A DNA stretch of 64,000 nt from Amoeboaphelidium occidentale (Eukaryota; Aphelidiomycota; Aphelidea), in the NCBI GenBank assembly GCA_023515795.1, contig JALGPX010000014.1:153568-217567 (forward strand), written 5' to 3'. The stretch's first letter is position 1. Every line of letters begins with the position of its first letter. The position numbers and the translations under genes were made by a program. The notes beneath the pieces are model-generated. The model made no database searches and was not told the origin of the DNA. It worked only from the letters and a program-made list of their open reading frames with translations. This document shows positions 1-10,676 of this stretch, in pieces.

Positions 1-1
1 T

Positions 2-628
2 TCGCCTCCTCCACCGTCAGGACCACCTGCAGCTGTATCTGGATTTTCTTCCTTGAGTGATGTTGAGCCAGTCGGTGGTACGCTACCAGGGTTTCCGCTT
101 TATAATTTGGATGCGTCTTCTTGTCAAGAACGTTGTAGACAAGCTGCAGACTGCAAATATGTTTTATTTAAAAGAGAACCAACTCAGAGTATTTGCTGGA
201 TTAAGCCTTCAGATTGTGAATTAAAGCCTCTTGGACAAGGTGTTATGTGCCCGAATGATGGTAGCAGTACCTGTGCAAGTTTCCAAAAGGATTCTACGGT
301 GCAACCATCACCATCTACGCCTCCTCGACCTTCACCTACGCCTCCTCCACCGTCAGGACCACCTGCAGCTGTATCTGGATTTTCTTCCTTGAGTGATGTT
401 GAGCCAGTCGGTGGTACGCTACCAGGGTTTCCGCTTTATAATTTGGATGCGTCTTCTTGTCAAGAACGTTGTAGACAAGCTGCAGACTGCAAATATGTTT
501 TATTTAAAAGAGAACCAACTCAGAGTATTTGCTGGATTAAGCCTTCAGATTGTGAATTAAAGCCTCTTGGACAAGGTGTTATGTGCCCGAATGATGGTAG
601 CTGTTTAACTTTTACTAAAGCTGCATAG
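2..628 (+). CDS. PAN/Apple-like cysteine-rich repeat protein, 3' end (5' end outside window)
   Basis: The frame is open from base 2 to a TAG at 626-628, so this is the 3' part of a gene that begins left of the window; there is no in-frame ATG to use as a start. It encodes two copies of a 112-residue unit. Each unit has a roughly 70-residue cysteine-rich module (spacing of the SSCQERC, DCKY, ICW, DCEL and MCP cysteines resembles PAN/Apple domains) followed by a Pro/Ser/Thr-rich linker with PPPPSGPP. In the PAN family such modules bind protein or carbohydrate and are extracellular, so an extracellular or wall-associated protein is inferred. The second module ends the protein after SCLTFTKAA without a membrane anchor. 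The domain call is by cysteine pattern only; WSC or another small disulfide domain is the alternative. Confidence 0.6.
   Translation, partial: SPPPPSGPPAAVSGFSSLSDVEPVGGTLPGFPLYNLDASSCQERCRQAADCKYVLFKREPTQSICWIKPSDCELKPLGQGVMCPNDGSSTCASFQKDSTVQPSPSTPPRPSPTPPPPSGPPAAVSGFSSLSDVEPVGGTLPGFPLYNLDASSCQERCRQAADCKYVLFKREPTQSICWIKPSDCELKPLGQGVMCPNDGSCLTFTKAA
5..601 (+). repeat. Tandem direct repeat, period 336 bp, inside the PAN-like gene
   Basis: Bases 5-265 and 341-601 read as identical, at a period of 336 bp (112 codons), joined by a more variable Pro-rich linker at 266-340. The repeat is in frame and coincides with the protein module, so it adds one domain without breaking the reading frame. Identity at third codon positions points to a very recent duplication or ongoing gene conversion. 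Confidence 0.9.
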
Positions 629-2288
629 TAATTGCGAGCCTGGAGCTTTAGCGAAAGGCGATGCTGATAAGCTTGGGGACTGGAATAAAAATAATGTCCG
701 TGTGTCCCACTTCATGATAACGTGTCACTTTTTAAATTTCAAGCTTACACATCAATTAATTATTGGTTTCATCATGTTTAAATGCTTCAAACAGTCTTCT
801 TGCAATTTCTTAAGTTTTCATTGTTGTTACATGAACGATCAATCTGCTGAAACATCAGTATTCGAGAATCAAGCAGATATCGGCCGAAAGGCTCCGAGAA
901 AAGGAATAAATATAAGAATGGCACTTTTATTCTATTCCACGAATATCAAAAGAACCTTTGTTCTATTCCTAATATTGTGAATAGTTTGAATGAAACAAAG
1001 TACCACATAATTCTTCATGTGACAATACCGGATCGCATTTCTTTGTACTAAAACGGCAATTACCTATGGCATAGAGTATGCTTAACACCAAGTTAAACTT
1101 ATTCCTAGAGATATTGTTGGAACTTAACGTGATCAAGTTGATCAAGCCCTGATATTGAAGGAATCTTTACGTAGTTATAGAAAGGAAATTAAGACTTCCA
1201 CAAATGAAAATGGCGTCAAGTTTATATTCAGAATATTGTTACAGGTGTTATCTGCAACTTATCCTTATCATCTGGTGCACTTAGCAACCATTGCACCTGA
1301 GACTTACTGACTTGTAATTGCGTATGTTTTCAGACCACAGCCCTTGACTTTACCCAAAGGAATGGACAGAATATGTTGCTTCTAAAGTACTTGCTCCAGC
1401 TATAAGATTTTTAACGCTTGAAACTTCAAAAAACTCACTCTATGATATTGACAGTATTTACTATTCACTGATCTGAGAATAATGGTACAGAGGACTACCG
1501 GACCAATATTCTATTCTATTTAGAATAAAGTCAATATTCTATTGAGATTATAATATTGGAGCCCTGCTTACTTGGAATGAACCTTGGTTCGAATGGCACA
1601 ATTAACTTAATAAACGCGTGTCTTCAGCTGATTCAGGCTTTGTTTGAATTAATTCTATTCGCCCGGCGAGCAGTAAAGCCTTGCTTTATTTCTATCTTAG
1701 TTATTATTCTGCAGTTGAGAACCTAAGTGTTCTTGGAATGCTGGCCTCTAAAAAGGAAACTCTCTGCACATAAATAGAACCAAAGTCAACTTGTAATCTT
1801 CACAGAAACATCAGATACGTATAAGCTGTATATATATGTATTGCAATCTATTCAGGTTTAATCTAAGATTCGCCTTCTGGTGAGCATAGATTGGACTTTC
1901 TACTAGGACAAACTGCAATTTGATCCATTTTACAATTGATCACTTGCCTTGGATATTCTTCGCATAAATTTATCATGTGAAACAATCATTGTGTTATCTT
2001 TGAGAGACTGTATCAATAAACATGTCCATCTTACAACAAAGAAATAACCAGAGTCACTTTTAAGCCCAAATTCGTCCACGAAGGGGGTTGCAAAGTACAG
2101 AAACTCTACTGTATATGCACTTAAACTTGAATGACAGGTGACTCTTAGGTCTTCCTCTGATGTGCATACACAAAACTGACCAAAATGTAATACAACGAAA
2201 CCCCCTTCCGCCCCGAAACACAAATTCTGCGCCACAACGACGCTTTTCGTATTCTGCAAACTTCTCTTGTTTTCCTTTTCCCGTAGTG
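629..2288. other. Intergenic stretch without a supported gene
   Basis: This 1.66 kb lies between the PAN-like gene and calnexin. Reading frames are short, lack recognisable domains and have no splice-site structure like that of the neighbouring genes. No tRNA, rRNA or repeat was recognised. It is unusually long for this window, where most spacers are under 100 bp. Confidence 0.6.
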
Positions 2289-3963
2289 ATGAAGTTAACT
2301 AACGCTGTTTTAAGTGCGATTATTTCTGCCACTGCAGTCTTGGGCGAGGATGCTGTCTTTAAAGTTGGGCCTCTTTAAGTTTAGCCAAATCTAACTTTGA
2401 TTCTGTAGCCAACTTCGATTAAGGCACCTTTCATCGAACAATTCACAGAAGGTTGGGACCAACGCTGGAGAGTCAGTGAAGCTGTAAAACAGGGGGTTGA
2501 AGGTTCTGCTGATGGTAACGAAGAGTTGTACAGATACCGTGGTGAATGGTCCGTGGAACCTGCTGTTAAAGATGCATTGGCAGGCAAGGAAGGCTTGGTC
2601 GCAAAGACACCTGCTGCCCACCACGCTATTTCCGTTGCTTTCGATACTCCAGTTGACCCTACTGACAAGGAGTTTGTTGTTCAGTATGAATTGAAGTTGC
2701 AGGATGAATTGCAGTGCGGTGGTGCATACATTAAGTTGTTGACAGAATCTCCTTCCGGAATTCAGTACAAGGAATTTGATGACAAGACTCCATACACCAT
2801 CATGTTTGGTCCAGACAAGTGTGGTTCAACAAACAAGGTTCATTTTATTTTCCGTCACCAGAGTCCTGTTACTCAGGAATGGGAAGAGAAACACTTCAAG
2901 AACACTCCTTCCATTAAGGATGATGCAAAAACTCACCTCTACACTTTGTATGTTCGTCCAAACAATAGTTTCGAACTGTACATTGACAAGGTCAGAGTCA
3001 AGTTTGGCACTTTGTTGGAAGATTTTAGCCCTGCTGTTAACCCTCCTGCTCTTATTGATGATCCAAAGGACAAGAAACCAAGTGACTGGGTTGATGATCC
3101 AAAGATGCCTGATCCTCATGCAACTAAGCCAGCTGACTGGGACGAGTTTGCCCCAAAGACAATTCCGGACGAAGATGCTGAAATTCCAGAAGACTGGTTA
3201 GAAGATGAGCCAGAGTTTGTCTCTGATCCTGATGCATTGCAACCTGAAGACTGGGATGAGGATGAGGATGGTAAGCGATTATTTCTCTTAATTAATTTTT
3301 TCAGGAACTTGGGGAGCTCCTCAGATTCCAAATCCAAAGTGTGAAAAGGTATCTGGCTGCGGTAAATGGGAACGTCCTCAGAAGCCAAACCCTGGATACA
3401 AGGGCAAGTGGTATCCTCCAATGATTGACAACCCAGACTACAAGGGAGCTTGGGAGCCAAAGAAGATCAAGAACCCATTGTTCTTTGAAGACTTGAAACC
3501 GTCCAAGTTCACCAAGATTATGGGTATCGGTATTGAAATCTGGACTATGCAAGCAGGAATTATGTTTGATAGCTTTTACGTTGGTCACTCTCTTGATGAT
3601 GCTTTCCAGCTCGCTGATGAAAGCTATGCTCTAAAGAAGAAGATCGAAGATGCAAGCGCAGAGGAAGAACAAGCAAAAGAAGACGAAGCTGCAGAAGAGA
3701 ACAATCCTGATAAAGACAAGTTCGTAACCAAGGCCAAGAAACAATGGGACAAGATTTCAGTCCTATTGAATGAATTCATGGCTGCAGCTGTTGTTGACCC
3801 TGTTGAAGCATTCAAGACTTACCCTGTTACTGGTGCTTCTGTTGTGTTTGCTTTCTTGGCTCCTACCATTTTATACTTCTTGTTGGGTGGATCTTCAAAG
3901 AAAGACGAAGTTGAGAAGGAAGAAAAGGAAGAGAAAGATGACCAGGCTAAGAAGGATGATTAA
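2289..3963 (+). CDS. CNE1: Calnexin, ER membrane lectin chaperone
   Basis: Exons 2289-2363, 2409-3270 and 3305-3963 give 531 aa. The first exon encodes a signal peptide (MKLTNAVLSAIISATAVLG). Exon 2 carries the globular lectin half (GGAYIKLL, YTIMFGPDKCG, HFIFRHQSP) and the start of the P-domain arm, with repeats of the DPxAxKPxDWDE and PxDWDED type. Exon 3 holds the GxWxPPxIDNPDYKGAW repeats, the second lectin part (GIGIEIWTMQAGIMFDSFYVG), a C-terminal membrane segment (VVFAFLAPTILYFLLGG) and an acidic/basic cytosolic tail. In the family it binds monoglucosylated N-glycans and retains unfolded glycoproteins in the ER. Intron 1 (45 nt) has the unusual donor GTTGGG; intron 2 is 34 nt with GTAAGC. 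Splicing intron 1 joins FK to PTSIKAPF, which matches the family and removes an in-frame stop. Confidence 0.95.
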
Positions 3964-3985
3964 ATGCGTTCTTTAAAAGAGACTC

Positions 3986-3991
3986 AATAAA
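3986..3991 (+). terminator. AATAAA polyadenylation-type hexamer after calnexin
   Basis: An AATAAA lies 23 bp after the calnexin stop codon and 47 bp before the stop of the convergent UBA2 gene. The position suits a 3' end signal, but the motif is common by chance in this A+T-rich DNA. Confidence 0.4.
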
Positions 3992-4038
3992 GAAGCCTAA
4001 TTAACTCTAGCCTGAATTATATTTTCTGTAAACTCAAC

Positions 4039-5803
4039 CTAATCCAATTCAATAGTATCATTTTCTTCATCCAGAACAATTACATCTGACTTGGATTTCT
4101 TAACAGATGCAGAAGATTCGCCACCATCCTCTGCTTTACGCTTCTTTGAAACATTCTCAGAATTGTCATTCTCAGCTTCTTGAACAACTGGTTTCACCTT
4201 GGCCACAGGAATTTTCATGTCGCCTTCAGTTCTAATACTGTTCTCTTCCTTAATAATGAAAAGAACCAGAGGGACTTTCTTTCCTCCAGGCTCATCTGAG
4301 TCAGTCTCAATGACCATTTTGGAGCCATGTATCAAATTCAGATCTGCAAGCTTAGTATCCTCCATGTCCTCGAAATCAGGATCGTAAATCAGTGATCCTA
4401 CGCTATTGAACACTGACAGCTCTCCTTCAAGACCATACTTTACACGAACAATTTCATTCAATACATCTTTGAGAGTAAACTTTTTAGAATCAACAAACAG
4501 CTTTCTGTAAGCAACAGCACATTTTGCACAAAAATCATTAGGTTTTACCAGAGAAACAGGATTCAATATCTTAGGAGGCGTATTGTATGATAGATAAGTT
4601 GTTTTGATACTTTCCCAGTCACCCTTAATTAGTTTTTTAGCCATGATAACCATCAAAGCTGCAATGATTGCATTTGTTGTAGCAATTGCAGGGATAATAT
4701 TGCCAGCCATCTCTTTGGATTCAAACAATGTCTTCTTTTCAATTCTAAATACATGCATTCTCAAATAAGCAGCAGCTGCGACAAACTCCATTATCTCGTC
4801 ATCATCTTTGTCAAATTCCATTGACTCTACTTTCACGACTCGTTTTCCCAACTTTGAACAATTTGTCAAGAATACAGAAACTGCTTGCTCCAGAGTCCAT
4901 AATTTGTGGGTTTTATCAAGACCTTGAGGGATGGCAGTTCCAGGCTTATTGAGCTGTTTTAAATCAAGGGGAGAAGGCTTGTCCCTATTCTTCCATGTTT
5001 CTTCGTTCATCAATAATCTCTTGATATCTGTGCTATAAACCTTCTCAAAGATCTTTTCTGCGTAATCCTTCTTATCAGAGTTTTCTCTTAAAACTTTCAA
5101 TTCTCTTTCCTCCTCTTTCAGCTTCTTAATTTCCTCTAAATCATCATCAGCTGTTACCGCATTATTTGTTTCATCCTCATCGTCCACACCAAACAGCTTT
5201 CCAAACAAATACATTTTGGCCCAAACAATGCAATGAATCGGCTTGGATGGTGTGCTTCTAATCGTGCAGACAGGAAACGTTGTTGGTGCTGGACGCGGAG
5301 AACAATCAAAGCATTCTGTCTTGCCAGGAACATGCACAGTTGCTTGACCCAATAATCCAGCCGTGCCAGATTCAACTAATGGGATGCCTGTAGCCAAACA
5401 CATAACATTTACATGAGATCGTGCCTCTAAATTATCCAAAGCATTCATAACGATATCAAACTGCTCAAAGAAAGCCAAATCGAACTTTGGGTCTTTGATG
5501 ATGTTACTGAAATGCGGAGTGATTTTAGCCTCAGGCACCAATTCCAGTGCTGCTTCAGTTGCAACCTGTGCTTTCGACATTCCAACGTGCTTCTTACGGA
5601 ACAAGAATTGTCTGTTTAAATTGCTAAAGTCAATCGTATCCAAATCAACCTAAGAATGAGTACGAAGACCTCTCGCGCTTTAAAAGTACCAAATGGATGT
5701 TCCGGAAGCCTGAAAGGACTAAATTCTTAATCAGCTCAGAACCAATTCCACCTGCCCCAACGATGAGCAGTTTTGCGTTTTCCGGAAGCGTTGAAGAAGT
5801 CAT
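4039..5803 (-). CDS. UBA2: SUMO-activating enzyme subunit 2 (E1 catalytic subunit)
   Basis: Exon 1 is 5690-5803, a 40-nt intron spans 5650-5689, and exon 2 is 4039-5649; the protein is 574 aa. Exon 1 carries the nucleotide-binding glycine motif ([15 protein letters not shown]) and splices in frame to [19 protein letters not shown], the canonical E1 adenylation sequence. The catalytic cysteine is at about residue 166 in [16 protein letters not shown]. Zinc-binding pairs CFDC and CAKC are present, followed by the ubiquitin-like domain. The tail is basic with a KKRK nuclear signal, then VIVLDEEND, a plausible SUMO-interacting motif. With AOS1 the enzyme adenylates SUMO and carries it as a thioester to UBC9 in the nucleus. 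The start lies 15 bp downstream of the MRP4 stop on the same strand. Confidence 0.95.
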
Positions 5804-5818
5804 TACACGAAAAATGTT

Positions 5819-6568
5819 CTATTTCGGAGTCATAGCAGCCTTGGCCAATAAAAAGCCAATTAATTCGACTGAACTGAAACTGTCGTCGTTACCAGGAATT
5901 GGGTAAGTAACTGTTAAAGGATCAGAATCTGTATCACACAGCCCAATAGTTGGAATTAGAACATTGCTTGCTTCTTTCAATGCAACTTGACTTTCATTTA
6001 CATCCAAGCAAATAATCAAATCTGGTTGTATTAACTGACCATTACGCGTTGCCTTCTTTAGTGTTTGCTCGTGGTTGGACAAACATCCTTCCAGCCATTT
6101 GCCGTGCACGTAAAACTGATTAGAATATCTTGCGCAGTTAGAAACAATGTCCTTCTGAAATGGCCTCATTCCGAGGAACAATATCGTACCATCCTTTCTA
6201 GAAATTTCTTGAGTGACTGCGATTGCTCTGCGTAAATGCGTTAGCGTGTGTTCTAAATTGATCACGTGTATTCCAGCCCTTCTTCCGTAAATGTATGGAA
6301 GCATATTTTGATGCCACTTAGCTGTTGTATGGCCCAAGTGCACACCTGCCCTCATAAGTTCTTGAATAGAGCAATCATCGCGTTGAGGTGGTAATTCAAT
6401 AGCGGAACCTATCTCTTTCCATTCGGGTAGCAAAGAAAATAGTTCAGCTTGAGTATCATTTTGTAGAGCAGTAATAGATACGCTCCTTGTGATGGATACA
6501 CTCCGTGATATTTGTGGAATAATTCGGTTGATCGGAAACATCGTAAGAAAGAGTTTTGGTCTATTCAT
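5819..6568 (-). CDS. MRP4: Mitochondrial small ribosomal subunit protein uS2m
   Basis: Intronless, 249 aa. It matches bacterial/mitochondrial S2: RAGVHLGHTTAKWHQNMLPYIYG, the GIHVINLEHTL segment, GTILFLGMRPFQ, a PDLIICLDVNES strand and a PTIGLCDTDSDPLTVTYPIPGND loop. The first roughly 40 residues are rich in Arg and Ser and lack acidic residues, as expected for a mitochondrial targeting peptide. The protein sits in the mitoribosome head/body junction. The first ATG (6568) overlaps the last 8 nt of the upstream GDE1 coding region; a second in-frame ATG at 6541 would leave a 19-bp gap and also precedes a good targeting peptide, so the exact start is undecided. Confidence 0.93.
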   Translation of the reverse strand: MNRPKLFLTMFPINRIIPQISRSVSITRSVSITALQNDTQAELFSLLPEWKEIGSAIELPPQRDDCSIQELMRAGVHLGHTTAKWHQNMLPYIYGRRAGIHVINLEHTLTHLRRAIAVTQEISRKDGTILFLGMRPFQKDIVSNCARYSNQFYVHGKWLEGCLSNHEQTLKKATRNGQLIQPDLIICLDVNESQVALKEASNVLIPTIGLCDTDSDPLTVTYPIPGNDDSFSSVELIGFLLAKAAMTPK

Positions 6569-9500
6569 CAGTGGTTTTCAAGCTTCCCAATATTGGCAAG
6601 ATTTTGTCCACGATAACAGCGTCAAGCCCAAACTTCCTTTGTAGTTTCACCTTTTTGGAATCGTTGTTCTTTTGGCCATACGAGAATAATAGCAAACCAG
6701 ACTCTTTTATAGAACTGATCAAGAATGGTGCTTCAATTAGAGGGTCACAGTGAGACACAATCCCCAAAAGATCGGCGAACTTGGCAAACCGTGTTGCAGC
6801 ATGTAATGAATTGCACCGTATGTCATATGTTGTCGAGACTCCAGCATCAGTAAGAAAGAAGACAGGATAATTAGGTTGCTATAAAAGTCAGAAGTTTCAA
6901 ATTAAAACATACTTTGAGATTAAGGAATAAACAAGCTTCTGGATGAAATGATGAAAATATTATTGATCTGTCTCCAGCATGTTCAAAAACACATTTCAAT
7001 ATGGAATCAATAAACTCGTTCAATTCTTGTGGGTTCATTCCATTGTTTTCCTCACATTCTATACTAGAGGGATACTTGACTTCAACATTAAAACCAACTT
7101 TTGAAGGAACATCTCGAAGTAATTCTTCTAAAGTAGCAAATGAATCCTTGATGGCTGAATTACTTCTGCCACCGTTATGCAAATAATTTCGACTTGAAGG
7201 CCCTTGGTCAAAGCTTGAAGGAGGAAGTTTCAGTAAATCCAAATCCGTGAGTGAGAAATTCTTCTGAGCACTTTTTTGTAAATTATTTGTCGGATTTCGA
7301 GGAAATCGTGGTCTTGGTGAACTTAGCCTTGGTCCAAGTTTCTTGAACTCGTCAAGAGTAACAGTATTCAGGTAAATACTAAGGCCACTTTCGCTGAATG
7401 GCCAGTCATGATAAATAACGGGAACACCATCCTTTGTTACTTGTACATCAAACTCCACATATTCCGCACCCAAAGATGCCGCAGTTACTAGTGAAAGAAC
7501 AGTATTCTCTCCAATTTGTATGTTATTACTTCCCATCGAGTTAGCACCGACTCCTCTATGGCCTATTACTTTTGTTTCAACACTTTTCCAGTATGTATTC
7601 TTGGATCCAATTTTCATTTTCTCGTGACTAAATTTCTTTATGACCAATAACTCAAAATTAAACAAACCAACAACAGACAATTTCTCATTGAATAAAGGAA
7701 CAGATAATCTGTAAGCTCCAGAACCAGGAGTGAGTTTGACATTTTTCAATCCTGATAATATAAAAGCACCTCTACCTAAAACGACACCCCTTTGACCAAA
7801 AGTTGGTTTCAAGTCAAATCGGAGCTGAACATTATCAAGCGGAACATCCGATTTTGCATAATAAACAATAGGCTCAGAAGGAATTTCTTTCAGTGGAAAA
7901 TCAATCATTATAGGATCACCAGTGACACCAGAAGCTGAAACCAATATCGAAAACGCTGGATGTGCAATAAACTTTTCATCATGAATTTCGAGTGGAGACT
8001 TTTGAAATCGTACATCAAAGGAACTTGTTGTAACAATTAAAACAAAATCATCTTGCAAATAATGGTGACCGTAAGTTTTCCCAGACGTAACGGTAGAGTT
8101 TTGATCAAACTTTGTGCTGTTCTCTTGAACAAAAGGACTTGAATTTGTAGGAGACGTAGCAGGAGTCATGCTTGGGGTTCGATTAGCCAAGGTCAATGGC
8201 AGCAATAGTTCCGCAACTTTTCTATGACCTCTAAATACAGCATGGTCATGTGCAGTCCAACCGGCGAAATCCATACAATCCGCGAAACTTCCTGCTTTTA
8301 TCAAGTGTTCAGTGCACTCTACATGACCTTCAACTGCAGCGAAAAATAATGGAGTCCATCCATGTTCTTTTTCCACAATATTCACTGAGGCATTCTTGAT
8401 GTCGCTATTATTTAAAAGTTTGTTTGCATTCAAAAGCAAATCCACACAAGGTGCGTGACCCTCTTTACTTGCCAAGTGAAGAGGAGTCTCTCCTTCAGAA
8501 TCGATACTGTCAGGTTCAATACCTCGCACCAATAATAACTCAACGATGTCCCTATGGCCCTTTGAACAGGCCAAATGAAGTAAATTTTCCTTGCTAATAA
8601 AATCTTTCAAGGGAGAATCAGGAAATGAACTTATTAAATCCAAAATAGCTGAAACTACTTCGGTGTGACCATTATGAACAGCATAGAATAGCGGACTGTT
8701 TCCGTCGCAGTCAAGAGCTCCCCATGAGTTTTTCATGAGTTTATGCAGATCGAGAAGGGCGGATGTGATTGCTGTAAGTCCCTTGTAAGTAGCATAATGC
8801 AACGGTATTCGACCGTAAGTGTCTGCCTTATGAGCTAGATTTTTGAATGCTTGGAAATTCGCAAACAAAAACGAGATCAACGAAACATCATCATCCTTTC
8901 TAACAAAGATCCATTCCGGAGCTTTGTTTTTGGCAAAAGATACTGATTTAGAATCAGAATGCTTTGTAATGTTCAGAAGAGACGATGTGGAGGTTAAAAC
9001 GACACCAGAATTTCCAAATGAACCTCCGCCAATTACCAACCGATGAAGAACATTTCTTTCATCATAGCCTTCAGAATTCATCACGTCGGGATAATTTTTG
9101 AGTAAATATTCCATGCTTTTATATGATTTTTGAGTCAACGCTGCGTAGAACGTTTTCTTCAAATGCTTCCAAAGGGATTCATCAGTTACAACAGATTTCA
9201 GACCTTCTATAACGCCCTGTAATCCAGAATCGTCATCTTTTGCCACAAAAGTCAATAATTCTTGAGCATGAAGGGACTCTACCGGTGAAGTTGCGACACT
9301 TTGCTGATCAAATAAACCCATAATCTTCTCCAATGCCACAATTACCATATCAACATCTTTTAAAAGCAAATCCATACTGTGTTCATCTGCAAACAGAAGC
9401 ACGTCCACTTTGGATTTAATAACGACCTCTTTTGAGCTTTTAAAAGTCTTCTTATCGTATTTCTTCATGATCTTATAGAAGCCCTGCTTATTTAACGACC

Positions 9501-9891
9501 CAAACTTGTAACATCTATGAACCAGCTCCTTAATATTCAAAGAATAATCCAATAAACTCCTTAAAGTGTCAGGACCATCAACAACTGAAGGCGCAACAGG
9601 ATCCGCAGCGATATCCGAATGAACAACGATCCCATTCACTTTCAGCTTCTCATTCAGAATTCTCATGCGTCTCTCAGCTTCCTGTTTTCTTAAAAGAAAG
9701 AAGGAATTAACCTTTTCAAGCTCTCTGTCCAACTGGAAGAAGAATGCCGTGATTTTATCATCAACTTGCTCCAGGCCAGACTCATTAGCCTCAATGATAT
9801 CTTTGACAGCATGTTTTAATAATTTATAGGACATGTAATTCCTGGACCATTCCGGTATCTGGTTTTCCACTAAAGTCTTGCCGAACTTCAT
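6561..9891 (-). CDS. GDE1: SPX-ankyrin-glycerophosphodiester phosphodiesterase (GDE1-type)
   Basis: Exon 1 is 6913-9891, a 34-nt intron spans 6879-6912, and exon 2 is 6561-6878; the protein is 1098 aa. The start is the ATG at 9891 giving MKFGKTLVENQIPEW, the conserved SPX start; the frame is open further upstream but without ATG. The domains run SPX (about 1-170, with the KxxK lysine cluster in YDKKTFKSSKEVVIKSK), an ankyrin array (about 270-580; HLACSKGHRDIVELLL and TPLHLASKEGH), a linker, then the GDPD catalytic domain (about 800-1098) with GHRGVGAN, ENTVLSL and EFDVQVTKDGVPVIYHD. Yeast Gde1 hydrolyses glycerophosphocholine to glycerol-3-phosphate and choline, and its SPX domain senses inositol pyrophosphates. 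The intron is placed so that NLK joins QPNYPVFFLTDAG, as in the family. Confidence 0.93.
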
Positions 9892-10117
9892 TCTGGAGGC
9901 TGCTCTTGTTGTTGACGCAAAAAATCGGTGGCTTAGCGTCGCACGAGGCAACTGTTTGGACTTCAGCAACAAGATTCTCACATCGCCAGAGGTGTCATGG
10001 AACTCAAATATGTGTTGCTAACAAAACCATAGATTCTGTTGAATGCGCTTATTTAGTCATCTCTGAAACCAATGAATCACTCCCTGAATCGTTTCAACTT
10101 ATGCTTTCGTCAGAATC

Positions 10118-10640
10118 ATGTCATCTACAAGTAAACTGATACGAATCTGGGTCAAATATCACAATATTGCGCCTGTGGATTTCACGCTCCCAGCTTCTTC
10201 AAACGTCAACGCTCTGTTGGATTTAATCCTTGAAAATTCCTTTATTGGCTTCTACGAGAACGAATATGGGCAGTCTTGGAGTGTCGGATTAAAAGTCTCT
10301 TTGATCAGGGCCACAACCGAGTTTACGCCATTAATCGTGAAGATTCCAACGTCGTGAAAGGCAAGTTTGTCATTCGTCGCAGTTCATGATCTCGCAGATT
10401 ATTACTTTATGGCATCTCTAACCTATTTTAGCGCTTCCATGGTCCTTATGGTTGATGGACACTGCTTCCTATTTGCTCAATACAAAGATTGTAAGTAATG
10501 GAAACGCGAGTTACTCTTCACGGGACTCTACTATTAACAATACATTTTTGCAAGATGAAGAAAATAAGAGGTCTCCAGATACATCAAAAGGTGTCGGTGA
10601 AGGAGACATACGAAACAGGCAACGAGCGAAGAAGCCGTGA
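10118..10640 (+). CDS. Small unrecognised protein, tentative three-exon model
   Basis: The start ATG at 10118 gives MSSTSKLIRIWVKYHNIAP, then a beta-strand/helix pattern (VDFTLPASSNVNALLDLI) that looks like a ubiquitin-like fold; Crinkler-type N-terminal headers have a similar layout, but the match is weak. Without splicing the frame stops at 10357. A model with exons 10118-10280, 10322-10360 and 10432-10640 (136 aa) keeps phase. Its second intron (10361-10431) would be of GC-AG type (GCAAGT donor, CTAACCTATTTTAG acceptor) and leads into a 69-codon open frame ending in RQRAKKP. The intron 1 boundaries are uncertain. The coding direction and 3' acceptor are the firmest parts. No function is assigned. 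It is divergent from GDE1 (226 bp) and converges on the ABCD gene (36 bp). Confidence 0.4.
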
Positions 10641-10676
10641 GTTCACCGGCAACCAATGAAGATAAAACAACTTAGT

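Noticed and set aside
702-980. 92-codon plus-strand frame after the PAN-like gene
   Set aside because: No domain, irregular hydrophobic composition, no splice context; the length is expected by chance in A+T-rich DNA.
1586-1596. GGTTCGAATGG resembling a tRNA B box
   Set aside because: Flanking bases do not form a T stem and no D arm or acceptor stem could be drawn around it.
1930-2332. Minus-strand frames of about 90-110 codons before calnexin
   Set aside because: They overlap the calnexin signal-peptide exon and show no family resemblance.
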